DNA of 64,000 nt from Kribbella kalugense (lineage in GTDB: Bacteria > Actinomycetota > Actinomycetes > Propionibacteriales > Kribbellaceae): positions 1,736,001 to 1,800,000 of the forward strand of contig NZ_SODF01000001.1 of NCBI RefSeq assembly GCF_004365875.1, in the 5' to 3' direction. The notes under the pieces are model-generated. The model was not told the DNA's origin, did no database searches, and saw only the letters and a list, made by a program, of their open reading frames with translations. Below are positions 8,888 to 17,167 of the stretch, in pieces. The stretch's first letter is position 1, and the number at the start of each line of letters is the position of its first letter. The position numbers were made by a program, and so were the translations under genes.

Positions 8888-9645
8888 TTCGCGCCTGCCT
8901 TGAGGAAGCGCTCGTACCCGTTGGCCTCGAGCTCCTCGGCCAGCTCCGGGCCGCCCTCTTCGGCAACCCTGCCGTCGACGAACACGTGCACGAAGTCCGG
9001 CGTGATGTAGCGCAGGATCCGGGTGTAGTGGGTGATCAAGAGAACACCCTTGTCGCCCTTCTCCGCGAACCGGTTGACGCCGGTGGAGACGATCTTCAGC
9101 GCGTCGATGTCGAGGCCGGAGTCGGTCTCGTCGAGGATCGCGATCTTCGGGTCGAGCAGCTCCAGCTGGACGATCTCGTGCCGCTTCTTCTCACCACCGG
9201 AGAAGCCCTCGTTGACGTTGCGCTGACCGAAGTCGGGGTCCATGTCCAGGTCGGCGAGCGCCTTGTTGACGTCCTTGACCCAGGTCCGCAGCTTCGGCGC
9301 CTCGCCGTCGATCGCGGTCTTCGCGGTGCGGAGGAAGTTCGACACGGTCACGCCAGGCACCTCGACCGGGTACTGCATGGCCAGGAACAGGCCGGCCCGG
9401 GCGCGCTCGTCGACCTTCATGTCCAGCACGTCCTCGCCGTCGAGGGTGACGGTGCCGCTGGTGACGTTGTACTTCGGGTGGCCGGCGATCGAGTACGCCA
9501 GCGTGGACTTGCCGGAACCGTTCGGGCCCATGATCGCGTGCGTCTGGCCACCGGCGATGGTCAGGTCGACGCCGCGCAGGATCTCCTTCGGGCCGTTCTC
9601 GGTGTCGACCGACACGTGCAGGTCGCGGATCTCGAGTGTCGCCAT
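8884..9645 (-). CDS. sufC: SUF ABC-type ATPase SufC
   Basis: A 253-residue ATPase of the SufBCD scaffold complex. Walker A GPNGSGKST lies at about 40-48, the signature FSGGEKKRHE follows, and Walker B is IAILDETDSGLD. In SufC the residue after the Walker B Asp-Glu pair departs from the transporter consensus, as seen here. Family knowledge: it drives conformational change in SufB-SufD rather than transport. It is 23 bp from the Rieske gene upstream and overlaps sufS by 4 bp. Confidence 0.95.
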   Translation of the reverse strand: MATLEIRDLHVSVDTENGPKEILRGVDLTIAGGQTHAIMGPNGSGKSTLAYSIAGHPKYNVTSGTVTLDGEDVLDMKVDERARAGLFLAMQYPVEVPGVTVSNFLRTAKTAIDGEAPKLRTWVKDVNKALADLDMDPDFGQRNVNEGFSGGEKKRHEIVQLELLDPKIAILDETDSGLDIDALKIVSTGVNRFAEKGDKGVLLITHYTRILRYITPDFVHVFVDGRVAEEGGPELAEELEANGYERFLKAGAK

Positions 9646-9668
9646 GAGGTCTTCTATCTCCGTCGCTT

Positions 9669-10007
9669 CTACAGGGATTTCTGGTTCAGGGGGTTCTTCA
9701 CGTCGACGAGTACGTCGTCGCCGTCCAGCCGGACCGGGTAGATCGGCACCGGGTCGTACGCGGGCAAGCTGGTCGGCTCACCGGTGCGCAGGTCGAAGCG
9801 GGAGCCGTGCAGCCAGCACTCGATCTCGCACTCGCCGACGTCACCCTCGGACAGCTGGATCTGCGCGTGCGAACACTCGTCCCGCACCGCGAAGAACTGC
9901 CCTTCGCTCTTCACCACCGCGACCTCGACGCCGCCGACCTCGACCGGGATCACTCCCTCGTCGGGTACGTCGGCGGCGGCGCAGGCGCGCTCGAACGTGT
10001 CGCTCAC
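9669..10007 (-). CDS. Rieske-type ferredoxin subunit in the SUF operon
   Basis: A 112-residue non-heme iron oxygenase ferredoxin subunit family protein. The [2Fe-2S] Rieske ligands are complete: C45-S-H47 and C64-W-L-H67. Location between sufD and sufC is common in actinobacteria. Its role may be electron supply to, or sensing in, cluster assembly, but this is not established. The start is GTG, with GTGA overlapping the sufD stop. Confidence 0.9.
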   Translation of the reverse strand: MSDTFERACAAADVPDEGVIPVEVGGVEVAVVKSEGQFFAVRDECSHAQIQLSEGDVGECEIECWLHGSRFDLRTGEPTSLPAYDPVPIYPVRLDGDDVLVDVKNPLNQKSL

Positions 10008-11206
10008 TGGCCTGTGACCGCCTTGGCGGACGCGCTCAACTCCGCGGTCCGGGCCAGCTTCTCTTCGATCACCTCGTGCAGGTGCTCGGTGACCTCGGGT
10101 ACGCCGATCTTGCCGATGATGTCGTTGAAGAAGCCGGACACCACCAGCCGCCGGGCCGCGTCCTCGGGAATGCCGCGGGCCTGCAGGTAGAACAGCTGCT
10201 CGTCGTCGAACCGGCCGGTCGCGGACGCGTGACCCGCGCCCTCGATCTCACCGGTCTCGATCTCCAGGTTCGGCACCGAGTCGGCGCGGGCGCCGTCGGT
10301 CAGGACCAGGTTCCGGTTCAGTTCGAAGGTGCTGGTGCCTTCGGCCGCCGCCCGGATCAGCACGTCGCCGATCCAGACCGAGCGGGCGTGGTCACCGGCC
10401 AGCGCACCCTTGTAGATCACGTTGCTCTTGCACTGCACGGCCTCGTGGTCGACGAACAGCCGGTTCTCGTGGTGCTGACCCGACTCCGCGAAGTACACAC
10501 CGAGGAGCTCGGCGTCGCCGCCAGGTCCGGCGTACCGGACGTTGGTGGCGATCCGCACGATCTTGCCGCCCAGCGTCACGACGACGTGGTGCAGCTTCGC
10601 GTCCCGGCCGACCAGCGCGTCGTGCTGACCGAGGTGGATCGACTCGTTGTCGCCCTGCTGGATGCTGACCACGCGCAGCTCGGCGCCGTCGCCGACGACG
10701 ATCTCGACGTTGCTGCCGAGCTCACCCGCGCCGGTGTGATCGATGATCACGATCGCCTTGCTGTGCCGGCCGGCGTCCACGATCAGGTGGCTGAAGCCGC
10801 GGGCGCCGAGGCTCGCGACGTTCACGTGCACGGCCTCGGTCAGCTCGGCCTCGACCGGGATCCGGACCGCGAGCGCCTCGCCGGCGTGGTTCCAGGCGAT
10901 GGCGGCGGACCGGTCCTGCGGCTTGCCGACCTTGAGCGAGTCGGCCGCGACGGTCTCGAACACGACACCCTCGGGACCGCTGGTGTCGATCTTCGGGGTC
11001 TCGCTGCCGGCCGCGTCGTCGAACAAGGCCTTGAGCTGCTTGACCGGGGTGAAGCGCCACTCCTCCTCGCGTCCGTTCGGCACCGCGAAGTCGGCCACGT
11101 CGTACGACGTCGGCCGCTCGCTGCGGGCCTGGAGCGGGACCGGGGAACCAGGCCCGTGGGAGTGCGCCTTGTTGCCGGTAGCAACAAGGGTGTCAGACGA
11201 CGACAT
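10004..11206 (-). CDS. sufD: Fe-S assembly scaffold protein SufD
   Basis: A 400-residue SufBD core protein that pairs with SufB in the SufBC2D scaffold. It has a long right-handed beta-helix middle and a conserved C-terminal block, HASATGRFDDEQLFYLQARG, including the His near the SufB-SufD interface. The ATG start overlaps the sufB stop as TGATG. Codons 7-14 contain a perfect 9-bp inverted repeat (separate entry). Confidence 0.94.
   Translation of the reverse strand: MSSSDTLVATGNKAHSHGPGSPVPLQARSERPTSYDVADFAVPNGREEEWRFTPVKQLKALFDDAAGSETPKIDTSGPEGVVFETVAADSLKVGKPQDRSAAIAWNHAGEALAVRIPVEAELTEAVHVNVASLGARGFSHLIVDAGRHSKAIVIIDHTGAGELGSNVEIVVGDGAELRVVSIQQGDNESIHLGQHDALVGRDAKLHHVVVTLGGKIVRIATNVRYAGPGGDAELLGVYFAESGQHHENRLFVDHEAVQCKSNVIYKGALAGDHARSVWIGDVLIRAAAEGTSTFELNRNLVLTDGARADSVPNLEIETGEIEGAGHASATGRFDDEQLFYLQARGIPEDAARRLVVSGFFNDIIGKIGVPEVTEHLHEVIEEKLARTAELSASAKAVTGQ
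11167..11189 (-). other. Perfect hairpin in the 5' coding region of sufD
   Basis: Arms CCTTGTTGC and GCAACAAGG, 9 bp each with a 5-base loop, lie within codons 7-14 of sufD, 17 bases inside the gene. It could slow the ribosome or mark an mRNA processing site and so tune SufD relative to SufB. Chance is possible. Confidence 0.45.
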
Positions 11207-12618
11207 CAGCCGACGGCCCCTTCCATCTGCAGCTCGATGAGCCGGTTGAGTTCCAGCGCGTACTCCATCGGGAGCTCGCGGGCGATCGGCTCGATGAAGC
11301 CGCGGACGATCATCGCCATCGCCTCGTCCTCGGCCATCCCCCGGCTCATCAGGTAGAAGAGCTGGTCGTCGCTGACCTTGGACACGGTCGCCTCGTGCCC
11401 CATCGCCACGTCGTCCTCGCGGACGTCGACGTACGGGTAGGTGTCCGAACGGCTGATCGTGTCGACCAGCAGCGCGTCACAGCGGACCGTGGACTTGCTG
11501 TGGTGCGAACCCGGCGCCACCTCGACCAGACCGCGGTACGACGTCCGGCCGCCACCGCGGGCCACGGACTTCGAGACGATCGAGCTGGAGGTGTACGGCG
11601 CGTTGTGCACCATCTTGGAGCCGGCGTCCTGGTGCTGGCCCTCGCCCGCGAACGCGACCGACAGGGTCTCGCCCTTGGCGTGCTCACCCATCAGGTAGAC
11701 GGCCGGGTACTTCATCGTCACCTTGGAGCCGATGTTGCCGTCGATCCACTCCATCGTCGCGCCCTCTTCGCAGGTGGCGCGCTTGGTGACCAGGTTGTAG
11801 ACGTTGTTCGACCAGTTCTGGATCGTCGTGTAGCGGCAGCGGGCGCCCTTCTTCACGATGATCTCGACCACCGCGGAGTGCAGCGAGTCCGACTTGTAGA
11901 TCGGCGCCGTGCAGCCCTCGACGTAGTGCACGTAGGCGTCCTCGTCGACGATGATCAGGGTCCGCTCGAACTGGCCCATGTTCTCGGTGTTGATCCGGAA
12001 GTAGGCCTGCAGCGGGATGTCCACCTTGACGCCCTTGGGCACGTAGATGAACGAGCCGCCGGACCAGACCGCGGTGTTCAGCGAGGCGAACTTGTTGTCG
12101 CCGACCGGGATCACGGAGCCGAAGTACTCCTTGAAGATCTCCGGGTGCTCCTTCAGGCCGGTGTCGGTGTCCAGGAAGATGACGCCCTGCGCCTCCAGGT
12201 CCTCACGGATCTGGTGGTAGACGACCTCCGACTCGTACTGCGCGGCGACGCCGGCGACCAGGCGCTGCTTCTCCGCCTCCGGGATGCCGAGCTTGTCGTA
12301 GGTGTTCTTGATGTCCTCGGGCAGCTCTTCCCAGCTGGTCGCCTGCTTCTCGGTCGACCGGACGAAGTACTTGATGTTGTCGAAGTCGATCCCGGACAGG
12401 TCGGCGCCCCACGACGGCATCGGCTTGCGGTCGAAGAGCTTCAGGCCCTTCAGGCGCAGGTCCAGCATCCACTCCGGCTCGTTCTTCAGCGCGGAGATGC
12501 CCCGCACCACGTCGGTGCTGATGCCGCGCTGGGCGACCGCACCGGCGGCGTCGGAGTCGGCCCAGCCGTACTGGTAGTTGCCGAGGCCTTCCAGTTCGGG
12601 GTGAGCGGTTTGCGTCAT
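11206..12618 (-). CDS. sufB: Fe-S cluster assembly scaffold SufB
   Basis: A 470-residue SufB, the main scaffold on which new [4Fe-4S] clusters form. Diagnostic segments include [25 protein letters not shown] (conserved Cys) and the C-terminal [21 protein letters not shown]. No intein interrupts it, unlike the M. tuberculosis homologue. The start at MTQTAHPE is chosen over a longer frame: its ATGA overlaps the sufR stop and homology begins there. Confidence 0.95.
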   Translation of the reverse strand: MTQTAHPELEGLGNYQYGWADSDAAGAVAQRGISTDVVRGISALKNEPEWMLDLRLKGLKLFDRKPMPSWGADLSGIDFDNIKYFVRSTEKQATSWEELPEDIKNTYDKLGIPEAEKQRLVAGVAAQYESEVVYHQIREDLEAQGVIFLDTDTGLKEHPEIFKEYFGSVIPVGDNKFASLNTAVWSGGSFIYVPKGVKVDIPLQAYFRINTENMGQFERTLIIVDEDAYVHYVEGCTAPIYKSDSLHSAVVEIIVKKGARCRYTTIQNWSNNVYNLVTKRATCEEGATMEWIDGNIGSKVTMKYPAVYLMGEHAKGETLSVAFAGEGQHQDAGSKMVHNAPYTSSSIVSKSVARGGGRTSYRGLVEVAPGSHHSKSTVRCDALLVDTISRSDTYPYVDVREDDVAMGHEATVSKVSDDQLFYLMSRGMAEDEAMAMIVRGFIEPIARELPMEYALELNRLIELQMEGAVG

Positions 12619-13352
12619 CGTGTAGTCCTCGCAGCTTCGCCGTCGGATACAGGGGGAACCGGGTTGGTACCCGGGATATGCGTCGTACAGACACCGTCGC
12701 CGTGGGCGATGGTGGCCAGTCGCTGCACGTGCTTGCCGAGGAGTCTCGAGAACACCTCGGTCTCGGCCTCGCACAGTTGGGGGAACTGCTCGGCCACATG
12801 GGCGACCGGGCAGTGGTGCTGACAGAGCTGCTCTCCATGTGCGGCCTTCGCCGTGGACGCGGCGTACCCGTCCGCGGTGAGCGCCTGGGCGAGCACCTCC
12901 GCCTTCTTCTGGTCGGGAACCGCTTCGAGCAGCTCCCGGTACCGTCGCTCCACCTCGGCGGACCGGCGCCGGGCGAACTCTCCGACCGCCTCGTCACCGC
13001 CGGCTTCGGCGATGAACCTGATCGCGGTCGCCGCCAGGTCGTCGTACGCCTGGTGGAACGCGTGCCGGCCGGTGTCGGTCAGCACGAAGACCTTCGCGGG
13101 GCGGCCGCGGCCGCGGGGGCCGTAGACACGCTCCTCGCGGGACTCGACCAGGCCCTCGTCGAGCAGGTGGTCGAGGTGCCGGCGGACCGCTGCCGGGGTC
13201 AGCTCCAGGCGCTCCGCGAGCACGGCGGCGCTGGACGGACCGTTGGTCAGGATCGACCGGGCCACCCGGTCCCGGGTGGACTCGTCCCGCGTCACACCGG
13301 CTCCGGACGGCACGGAGCCGCTCGGCGCAGGGGTGGTCGCGGAAGTTTTCAC
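12615..13352 (-). CDS. sufR: Iron-sulfur sensing repressor SufR
   Basis: A 245-residue winged-helix regulator, first gene of the SUF operon. The N-terminal HTH is at about 35-70, followed by a basic [10 protein letters not shown] wing. The cluster-binding region has C177-x3-C181, C194 and C222, matching SufR proteins that carry a [4Fe-4S] cluster and repress suf when iron-sulfur supply is sufficient. The start GTG sits inside its own operator with no Shine-Dalgarno sequence, so the mRNA is probably leaderless. The 3' end overlaps sufB by 4 bp. Confidence 0.93.
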   Translation of the reverse strand: MKTSATTPAPSGSVPSGAGVTRDESTRDRVARSILTNGPSSAAVLAERLELTPAAVRRHLDHLLDEGLVESREERVYGPRGRGRPAKVFVLTDTGRHAFHQAYDDLAATAIRFIAEAGGDEAVGEFARRRSAEVERRYRELLEAVPDQKKAEVLAQALTADGYAASTAKAAHGEQLCQHHCPVAHVAEQFPQLCEAETEVFSRLLGKHVQRLATIAHGDGVCTTHIPGTNPVPPVSDGEAARTTR

Positions 13353-13363
13353 AACATCAGTGT
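13349..13363 (-). promoter_or_regulatory. SufR operator
   Basis: On the minus strand the site reads ACACT-GATGT-TGTGA, identical in form to the ACACT-N5-TGTGA element described for mycobacterial SufR. It covers the -10 box and the sufR start codon, so bound SufR would block initiation directly. Confidence 0.8.
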
Positions 13364-13387
13364 CGCGTAATTCCCCGGGGCCTTCAA
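13350..13387 (-). promoter_or_regulatory. Leaderless promoter of the SUF operon
   Basis: On the minus strand, -35 TTGAAG (13387-13382), a 17-bp spacer and -10 GACACT (13364-13359) are followed 6 bases later by the GTG start of sufR at 13352. Transcription would begin at or next to the start codon. Confidence 0.65.
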
Positions 13388-13467
13388 ATAAGGCTCCCCT
13401 AACCGGTTCACGCGACCACGCGGGGCCACGACCAGGACCGTGAGCGAGGTCACTTCGGACCGTTCTC

Positions 13468-13482
13468 TATGCTGCCGTTGTG
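13468..13482 (+). promoter_or_regulatory. Candidate leaderless promoter of the ABC exporter operon
   Basis: TATGCT (13468-13473) ends 6 bases before the GTG start at 13480. There is no clear Shine-Dalgarno sequence and only a weak -35. This suggests a leaderless transcript divergent from sufR. Confidence 0.45.
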
Positions 13483-14199
13483 CCAGTTGCGGTGGAGATC
13501 GACAACCTCGTCGTGCGGTACGGCGAGAAGGCCGCGGTGGACGGTCTCAGTCTCACCGTATCCGCCGGCTCCGTGACGGCCGTGCTCGGCCCGAACGGCG
13601 CCGGCAAGACCACGACCGTGGAGAGCTGTGAGGGCTTCCGGCGACCCGATTCCGGCCGGGTCCGGGTGCTCGGACTGGACCCGATCGCGAACCACGAGGA
13701 GCTGATGCCGCGAATCGGCGTCATGCTCCAGGAAGGCGGCGCCTGGTCCGGCGTTCGCGCGGTCGAGATGCTGCGGTACGTCGCCTCGCTGCACGCGCAC
13801 CCGCTCGACATCCCGGCACTGGTCGAGCGACTCGACCTGGGCAGCTGTGGCAGGACGCCGTACCGCCGTCTGTCGGGTGGGCAGAAGCAGCGGCTGTCAT
13901 TCGCGCTGGCGATCCTGGGGCGGCCGGAGATCACGTTCCTCGACGAGCCGACGACCGGGCTGGACCCGCACGGCCGGCGGGAGATCTGGCAGTTGATCCG
14001 GGATCTGCGCGACGACGGCGTGACCGTCGTACTCACGACGCACGCGATGGACGAGGCCGAGCAGCTGTCCGACCAGGTGTACGTCGTCTCGGCCGGCAAG
14101 GTGATCGCCTCCGGCACACCGGATTCCCTGACCGAGCACCACACCAAGTCACTCGAGGACGTCTACCTCGAACTGACCGCCCCGAAGCGGGAGAACTGA
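13480..14199 (+). CDS. ABC-2 type transporter ATP-binding protein
   Basis: A 239-residue ATPase of a drug/antibiotic or lipid-type exporter. Walker A GPNGAGKTTT lies at about 40-49, the signature is LSGGQKQR, Walker B is ITFLDEPTTGLDP, and the switch His is in LTTHAMDEAEQL. It overlaps the permease gene as TGATG. In actinobacteria this pair stands next to ctaA and the suf operon; the substrate is unknown, and a link to heme or cytochrome oxidase assembly is only contextual. Confidence 0.92.
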   Translation: MPVAVEIDNLVVRYGEKAAVDGLSLTVSAGSVTAVLGPNGAGKTTTVESCEGFRRPDSGRVRVLGLDPIANHEELMPRIGVMLQEGGAWSGVRAVEMLRYVASLHAHPLDIPALVERLDLGSCGRTPYRRLSGGQKQRLSFALAILGRPEITFLDEPTTGLDPHGRREIWQLIRDLRDDGVTVVLTTHAMDEAEQLSDQVYVVSAGKVIASGTPDSLTEHHTKSLEDVYLELTAPKREN

Positions 14200-14975
14200 T
14201 GGCGACCTACGCCCCGCAGCCGGGCAGCGCACCGTGGCCGCGGAAGGTGTTCGCGCACAGCCGGATGGAGTTCAAGCTGCTCGTCCGCAACGGCGAGCAG
14301 TTGTTGCTGGCGTTGGTGATCCCGCTCGGACTCCTTCTGCTCCTGGGCGGCACCGGCCTCGGCGACCGGCTCCCCCTCGGCGACGGGCCGGCCATCGACC
14401 AGGCCGTACCGCGGGTGCTCGCGCTCGCTGTCCTGTCGTCGTCCTTCACCTCGCTGGCGATCGCGACCGGCTTCGAGCGCCGGTACGGCGTGATCAAACG
14501 ACTCGGCGCTTCGCCGCTGTCCCGGACCGGCCTGCTCGCCGGGAAGATCGGCGCGGTCCTGGTGGTCCAGCTGATCCAGCTCGCCGTACTGATCGGCACC
14601 GGGTTCGCCCTCGGTTGGAAGCCGACCGGCGGTTTCAACGCGGTCTTCGGCGTGATCCTGACCGTCCTCTGCGGTACGGCGGCCTTCGCGTCCCTCGGTC
14701 TGCTGATGGCCGGGGTACTGCGGGCCGAGGCGACTCTGGCGGCCGCGAACCTGCTGTATCTGCTGCTGCTCGTCGGCGGCGCGATCATGACTCCGGTCGA
14801 CGAGTACCCGGCCGGCATGCAGGGCGTCGTACGACTGCTGCCGAGTGCCGCGCTGGCCAACGGGCTGGCGAACTCGACCGTCGAAGGAGTGATCCCGTGG
14901 GCGGCCGCGTTGTCGCTGGCGCTCTGGGCCGGCGTGCTGGGCTACCTGGTGTCCCGGACGTTCCGATGGGACTGA
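14199..14975 (+). CDS. ABC-2 type transporter permease
   Basis: A 258-residue membrane component with about six hydrophobic segments and the ABC-2 pattern (cytosolic N-terminus, amphipathic helix, LGASPLSRTGLLAGK loop). It partners the ATPase just upstream. It lies 10 bp before ctaA, so the three probably form one transcript. Confidence 0.9.
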   Translation: MATYAPQPGSAPWPRKVFAHSRMEFKLLVRNGEQLLLALVIPLGLLLLLGGTGLGDRLPLGDGPAIDQAVPRVLALAVLSSSFTSLAIATGFERRYGVIKRLGASPLSRTGLLAGKIGAVLVVQLIQLAVLIGTGFALGWKPTGGFNAVFGVILTVLCGTAAFASLGLLMAGVLRAEATLAAANLLYLLLLVGGAIMTPVDEYPAGMQGVVRLLPSAALANGLANSTVEGVIPWAAALSLALWAGVLGYLVSRTFRWD

Positions 14976-14985
14976 CCTTTAGAGT

Positions 14986-16014
14986 ATGCCGGTGATGACG
15001 ACGGAGACCCCGCCTCGAGAGACCGAGCCAGTCAATGCCTTCTGGCGACTGGTGCCCGCGCCGAGCCTGGACGTGGTCCGGCGCTGGGGCTGGGCCTCGG
15101 TGGTGGCGAACATCGGCATCGTGGTCACCGGTGGTCTGGTCCGGTTGACCGGCTCCGGTCTCGGCTGCCCGACCTGGCCGTCCTGCACCGACGAGTCGTA
15201 CGTTCCGCACGCCGCACTCGGCTACCACGGCGCGATCGAGTTCACGAACCGGATGCTCGGGTTCGTGGTCGGTGTGATCGCGATCTGCACCTGGCTGGTC
15301 GTGATGCGCTACCGTCCGATCCGGCACGACCTGCGCCGGCTGGCGACGGCCGCGGCCCTGGGTGTCCCGCTGCAGGCGGTGATCGGCGGCATCAGCGTGC
15401 TCACCGGCCTGAACCCGTGGATCGTCTCGGCGCACTTCCTGGTCTCGCCGATCATCATCACACTGACCGTGGCGATGATGCGCCGGTCGCGCACCAGCCC
15501 CTATCCGCACACTCCCCCGGTGGTTCGCGCCCTCGCTACCGCTGCTGTGGTGGCGGTCTGGCTGACCGTTGCCCTCGGCACCATTGTGACCGGCGCCGGC
15601 CCGCACTCGGGTGATCCGGACACCGGCCGGAACGGCTTCGACCCGGAGCTGGTCGCTCAACTGCACTCGGACGTCGTCTTCGGGCTGCTCGGGATCACGA
15701 TCGCGCTGGTGATCGCGACCCGGGTCACCGCGACCTCGCGGACATTGCGGAAGCTGGCCGCCTGGCTGCTGGCCCTTGAGCTATTCCAGGGCGTGGTCGG
15801 CTTCACGCAGTACTTCACCGGTCTGCCGTGGGGTGTCGTACTGGTTCACATGTTCCTGGCCGGACTGCTGATCGCGCTGGTCACAGCCGTGTACGGCGAG
15901 CGCGGAACGGCCCGCGACCTGAGCGGGCGTTCCGCACCTTTCAGTACCGCACCTTGTAAACAGCACCTGGGCCGAAGACCGGTCCGGAGACGAACAGCTC
16001 GCCCCACCGGTTGA
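14986..16014 (+). CDS. ctaA: Heme A synthase CtaA (COX15 family), extended C-terminus
   Basis: Membrane enzyme that oxidises the C8 methyl of heme O to give heme A for cytochrome c oxidase. Eight hydrophobic helices and conserved segments are visible: GGLVRLTGSGLGCPTWP with its Cys pair region, HGAIEFTNRMLG and LHSDVVFGLLG. The last 36 or so residues, starting near ERGTARDLSG, are basic and not family-like. They read through a strong hairpin and overlap the opposite gene by 74 bp, so the normal stop codon was probably lost. The start could also be ATG at 14995. Confidence 0.88.
   Translation: MPVMTTETPPRETEPVNAFWRLVPAPSLDVVRRWGWASVVANIGIVVTGGLVRLTGSGLGCPTWPSCTDESYVPHAALGYHGAIEFTNRMLGFVVGVIAICTWLVVMRYRPIRHDLRRLATAAALGVPLQAVIGGISVLTGLNPWIVSAHFLVSPIIITLTVAMMRRSRTSPYPHTPPVVRALATAAVVAVWLTVALGTIVTGAGPHSGDPDTGRNGFDPELVAQLHSDVVFGLLGITIALVIATRVTATSRTLRKLAAWLLALELFQGVVGFTQYFTGLPWGVVLVHMFLAGLLIALVTAVYGERGTARDLSGRSAPFSTAPCKQHLGRRPVRRRTARPTG
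15902..15935. terminator. Bidirectional hairpin inside the ctaA 3' end
   Basis: A 13-bp stem with one bulged G: arms GCGGAACG+CCCGC and GCGGG+CGTTCCGC around a 7-base loop. It begins 6 bases past the stop of the minus-strand ScyD-like gene and lies within the extended ctaA frame. There is no long U tract. Confidence 0.6.
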
Positions 16015-17035
16015 AGCCCGCTCCGCCTGGCAGGGTCAACTGATCCTTCACCAGTTCGCGCTTGTAGCCGGCCCGGTGGTTCTTGCCCGGGTACTGCAGG
16101 AACAGCCCACCGTGCGTCGGGCCGCTCATCTCGAACTTCAGCCAGCTCGCCTTGTCCAGCTCGACCACTGCGAGCGTGCCGTGCGGACCACCGGCCAGAT
16201 CGACGATCGACGTGTAACCGTCGGCGTACCGCTGGCAGTTGCCCCTGTTCGGCTTGACCGGGTCACACACCGCGCCCACCGAGCCCGGCCTGATCCGCCA
16301 GATCTCCGACGTCCCCGGTGTCGCCGGGAAGCCACGGAGCTCGCCGACGTACCAGTAACCGTCCGAACCGACCGTGACCGAGGTGGCCACTGCTTCGGCG
16401 ACGAACGGCGTACCGGCCGGCGGAGCCTCGTCACCGAGACCGGCGGGCACCTTGACCGTGCGTGGCTTCAGCCGCGCGACCGTCTTGACGTGACCGTTCG
16501 GCCAGACCCTGAGCAGGTCGTTGTTGGCGGCATCGGAGACCAGCACCGTGCCGTCGCTCAAGGCCGCGACCCCGAACGGGTTGGACTCCGTCGGCGAGTC
16601 GGCCTGGTTGTACGGATCCGGGTCGTGCGCCTGGTACGCCGCGATGTCGGCGATTTTGACCGGCGCCTTGCCGTACCGCATCCGGTACAGCGTCGCGCTG
16701 CCCGGCACCGGTGGCTGACCCGGCTCGCCGCCCGCACCGGTCAGTGCGTACGTCGTACCCCATTTGTTGGTGTCGATCGCCGGCGGGAACCCGCCAGTGC
16801 CCGGCACCGTACCGAGCTTCACGCTCTTGCGGCCGTCGGTCACGTACACCGAACCGTCGGTCACGCTGTAGATGACCTTGTGCCCGTACGTCGAAACCCC
16901 GCGCGGCCCGTTCAGACCCGTTGCCAACGGCTTCAAACTGGAGTGCTGGTTACCGGCGTCAGCCTGCCCGGCCACCAGGACCGAACCGGCCAGTGCGAGT
17001 GCCGCCAGCGTGGCAATACGTGTTCGTACCCCCAT
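15941..17035 (-). CDS. Secreted ScyD/ScyE family protein (beta-propeller)
   Basis: A 364-residue exported protein. The signal peptide MGVRTRIATLAALALAGSV runs to a probable cleavage after AQADA-like residues near position 27. The mature part has propeller-like blades of the type GPRGVSTYG, NPFGVAALSDGTVLVSDAANNDLLRV and GGAGFNRWGELFVSG, as in NHL/ScyD proteins. Function in actinobacteria is unknown. The start at MGVRTR is chosen because AGGGGGA precedes it by 5 bases; the longer frame would bury the signal peptide. The leader can fold (separate entry). Confidence 0.85.
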   Translation of the reverse strand: MGVRTRIATLAALALAGSVLVAGQADAGNQHSSLKPLATGLNGPRGVSTYGHKVIYSVTDGSVYVTDGRKSVKLGTVPGTGGFPPAIDTNKWGTTYALTGAGGEPGQPPVPGSATLYRMRYGKAPVKIADIAAYQAHDPDPYNQADSPTESNPFGVAALSDGTVLVSDAANNDLLRVWPNGHVKTVARLKPRTVKVPAGLGDEAPPAGTPFVAEAVATSVTVGSDGYWYVGELRGFPATPGTSEIWRIRPGSVGAVCDPVKPNRGNCQRYADGYTSIVDLAGGPHGTLAVVELDKASWLKFEMSGPTHGGLFLQYPGKNHRAGYKRELVKDQLTLPGGAGFNRWGELFVSGPVFGPGAVYKVRY

Positions 17036-17100
17036 GCGATTCCCCCTGCTGTGGCGCCTCCCCAGGCGTGGAACCCCCTCCACAGGCGACCCCATCGCAA
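17035..17100 (-). promoter_or_regulatory. Structured 5' leader of the ScyD-like gene
   Basis: On the minus strand, TGCGAT (17099-17094) can pair with ATCGCA (17040-17035, including the A of the start codon). Inside are hairpins GTGG/CCAC and CGCCT-GGGG-AGGCG; an alternative TGTGG/CCACA pairing is mutually exclusive with the first. The Shine-Dalgarno AGGGGG is enclosed. The last third resembles the leader at 37.6 kb. Confidence 0.45.
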
Positions 17101-17167
17101 CATGACGTCACGAAATGGTCAACGGGAAAACTCCGAGCGCTCGGCGGGCGACGCTCAGTGCCGGATC

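Noticed and set aside
9242..11356. 704-codon open frame on the plus strand opposite sufD/sufC
   Set aside because: It mirrors the third-position GC bias of the suf genes, lacks any family-like motif and overlaps several certain genes. Similar mirror frames occur at 7733-9010, 16076-18178, 18183-19907 and 48284-50344.
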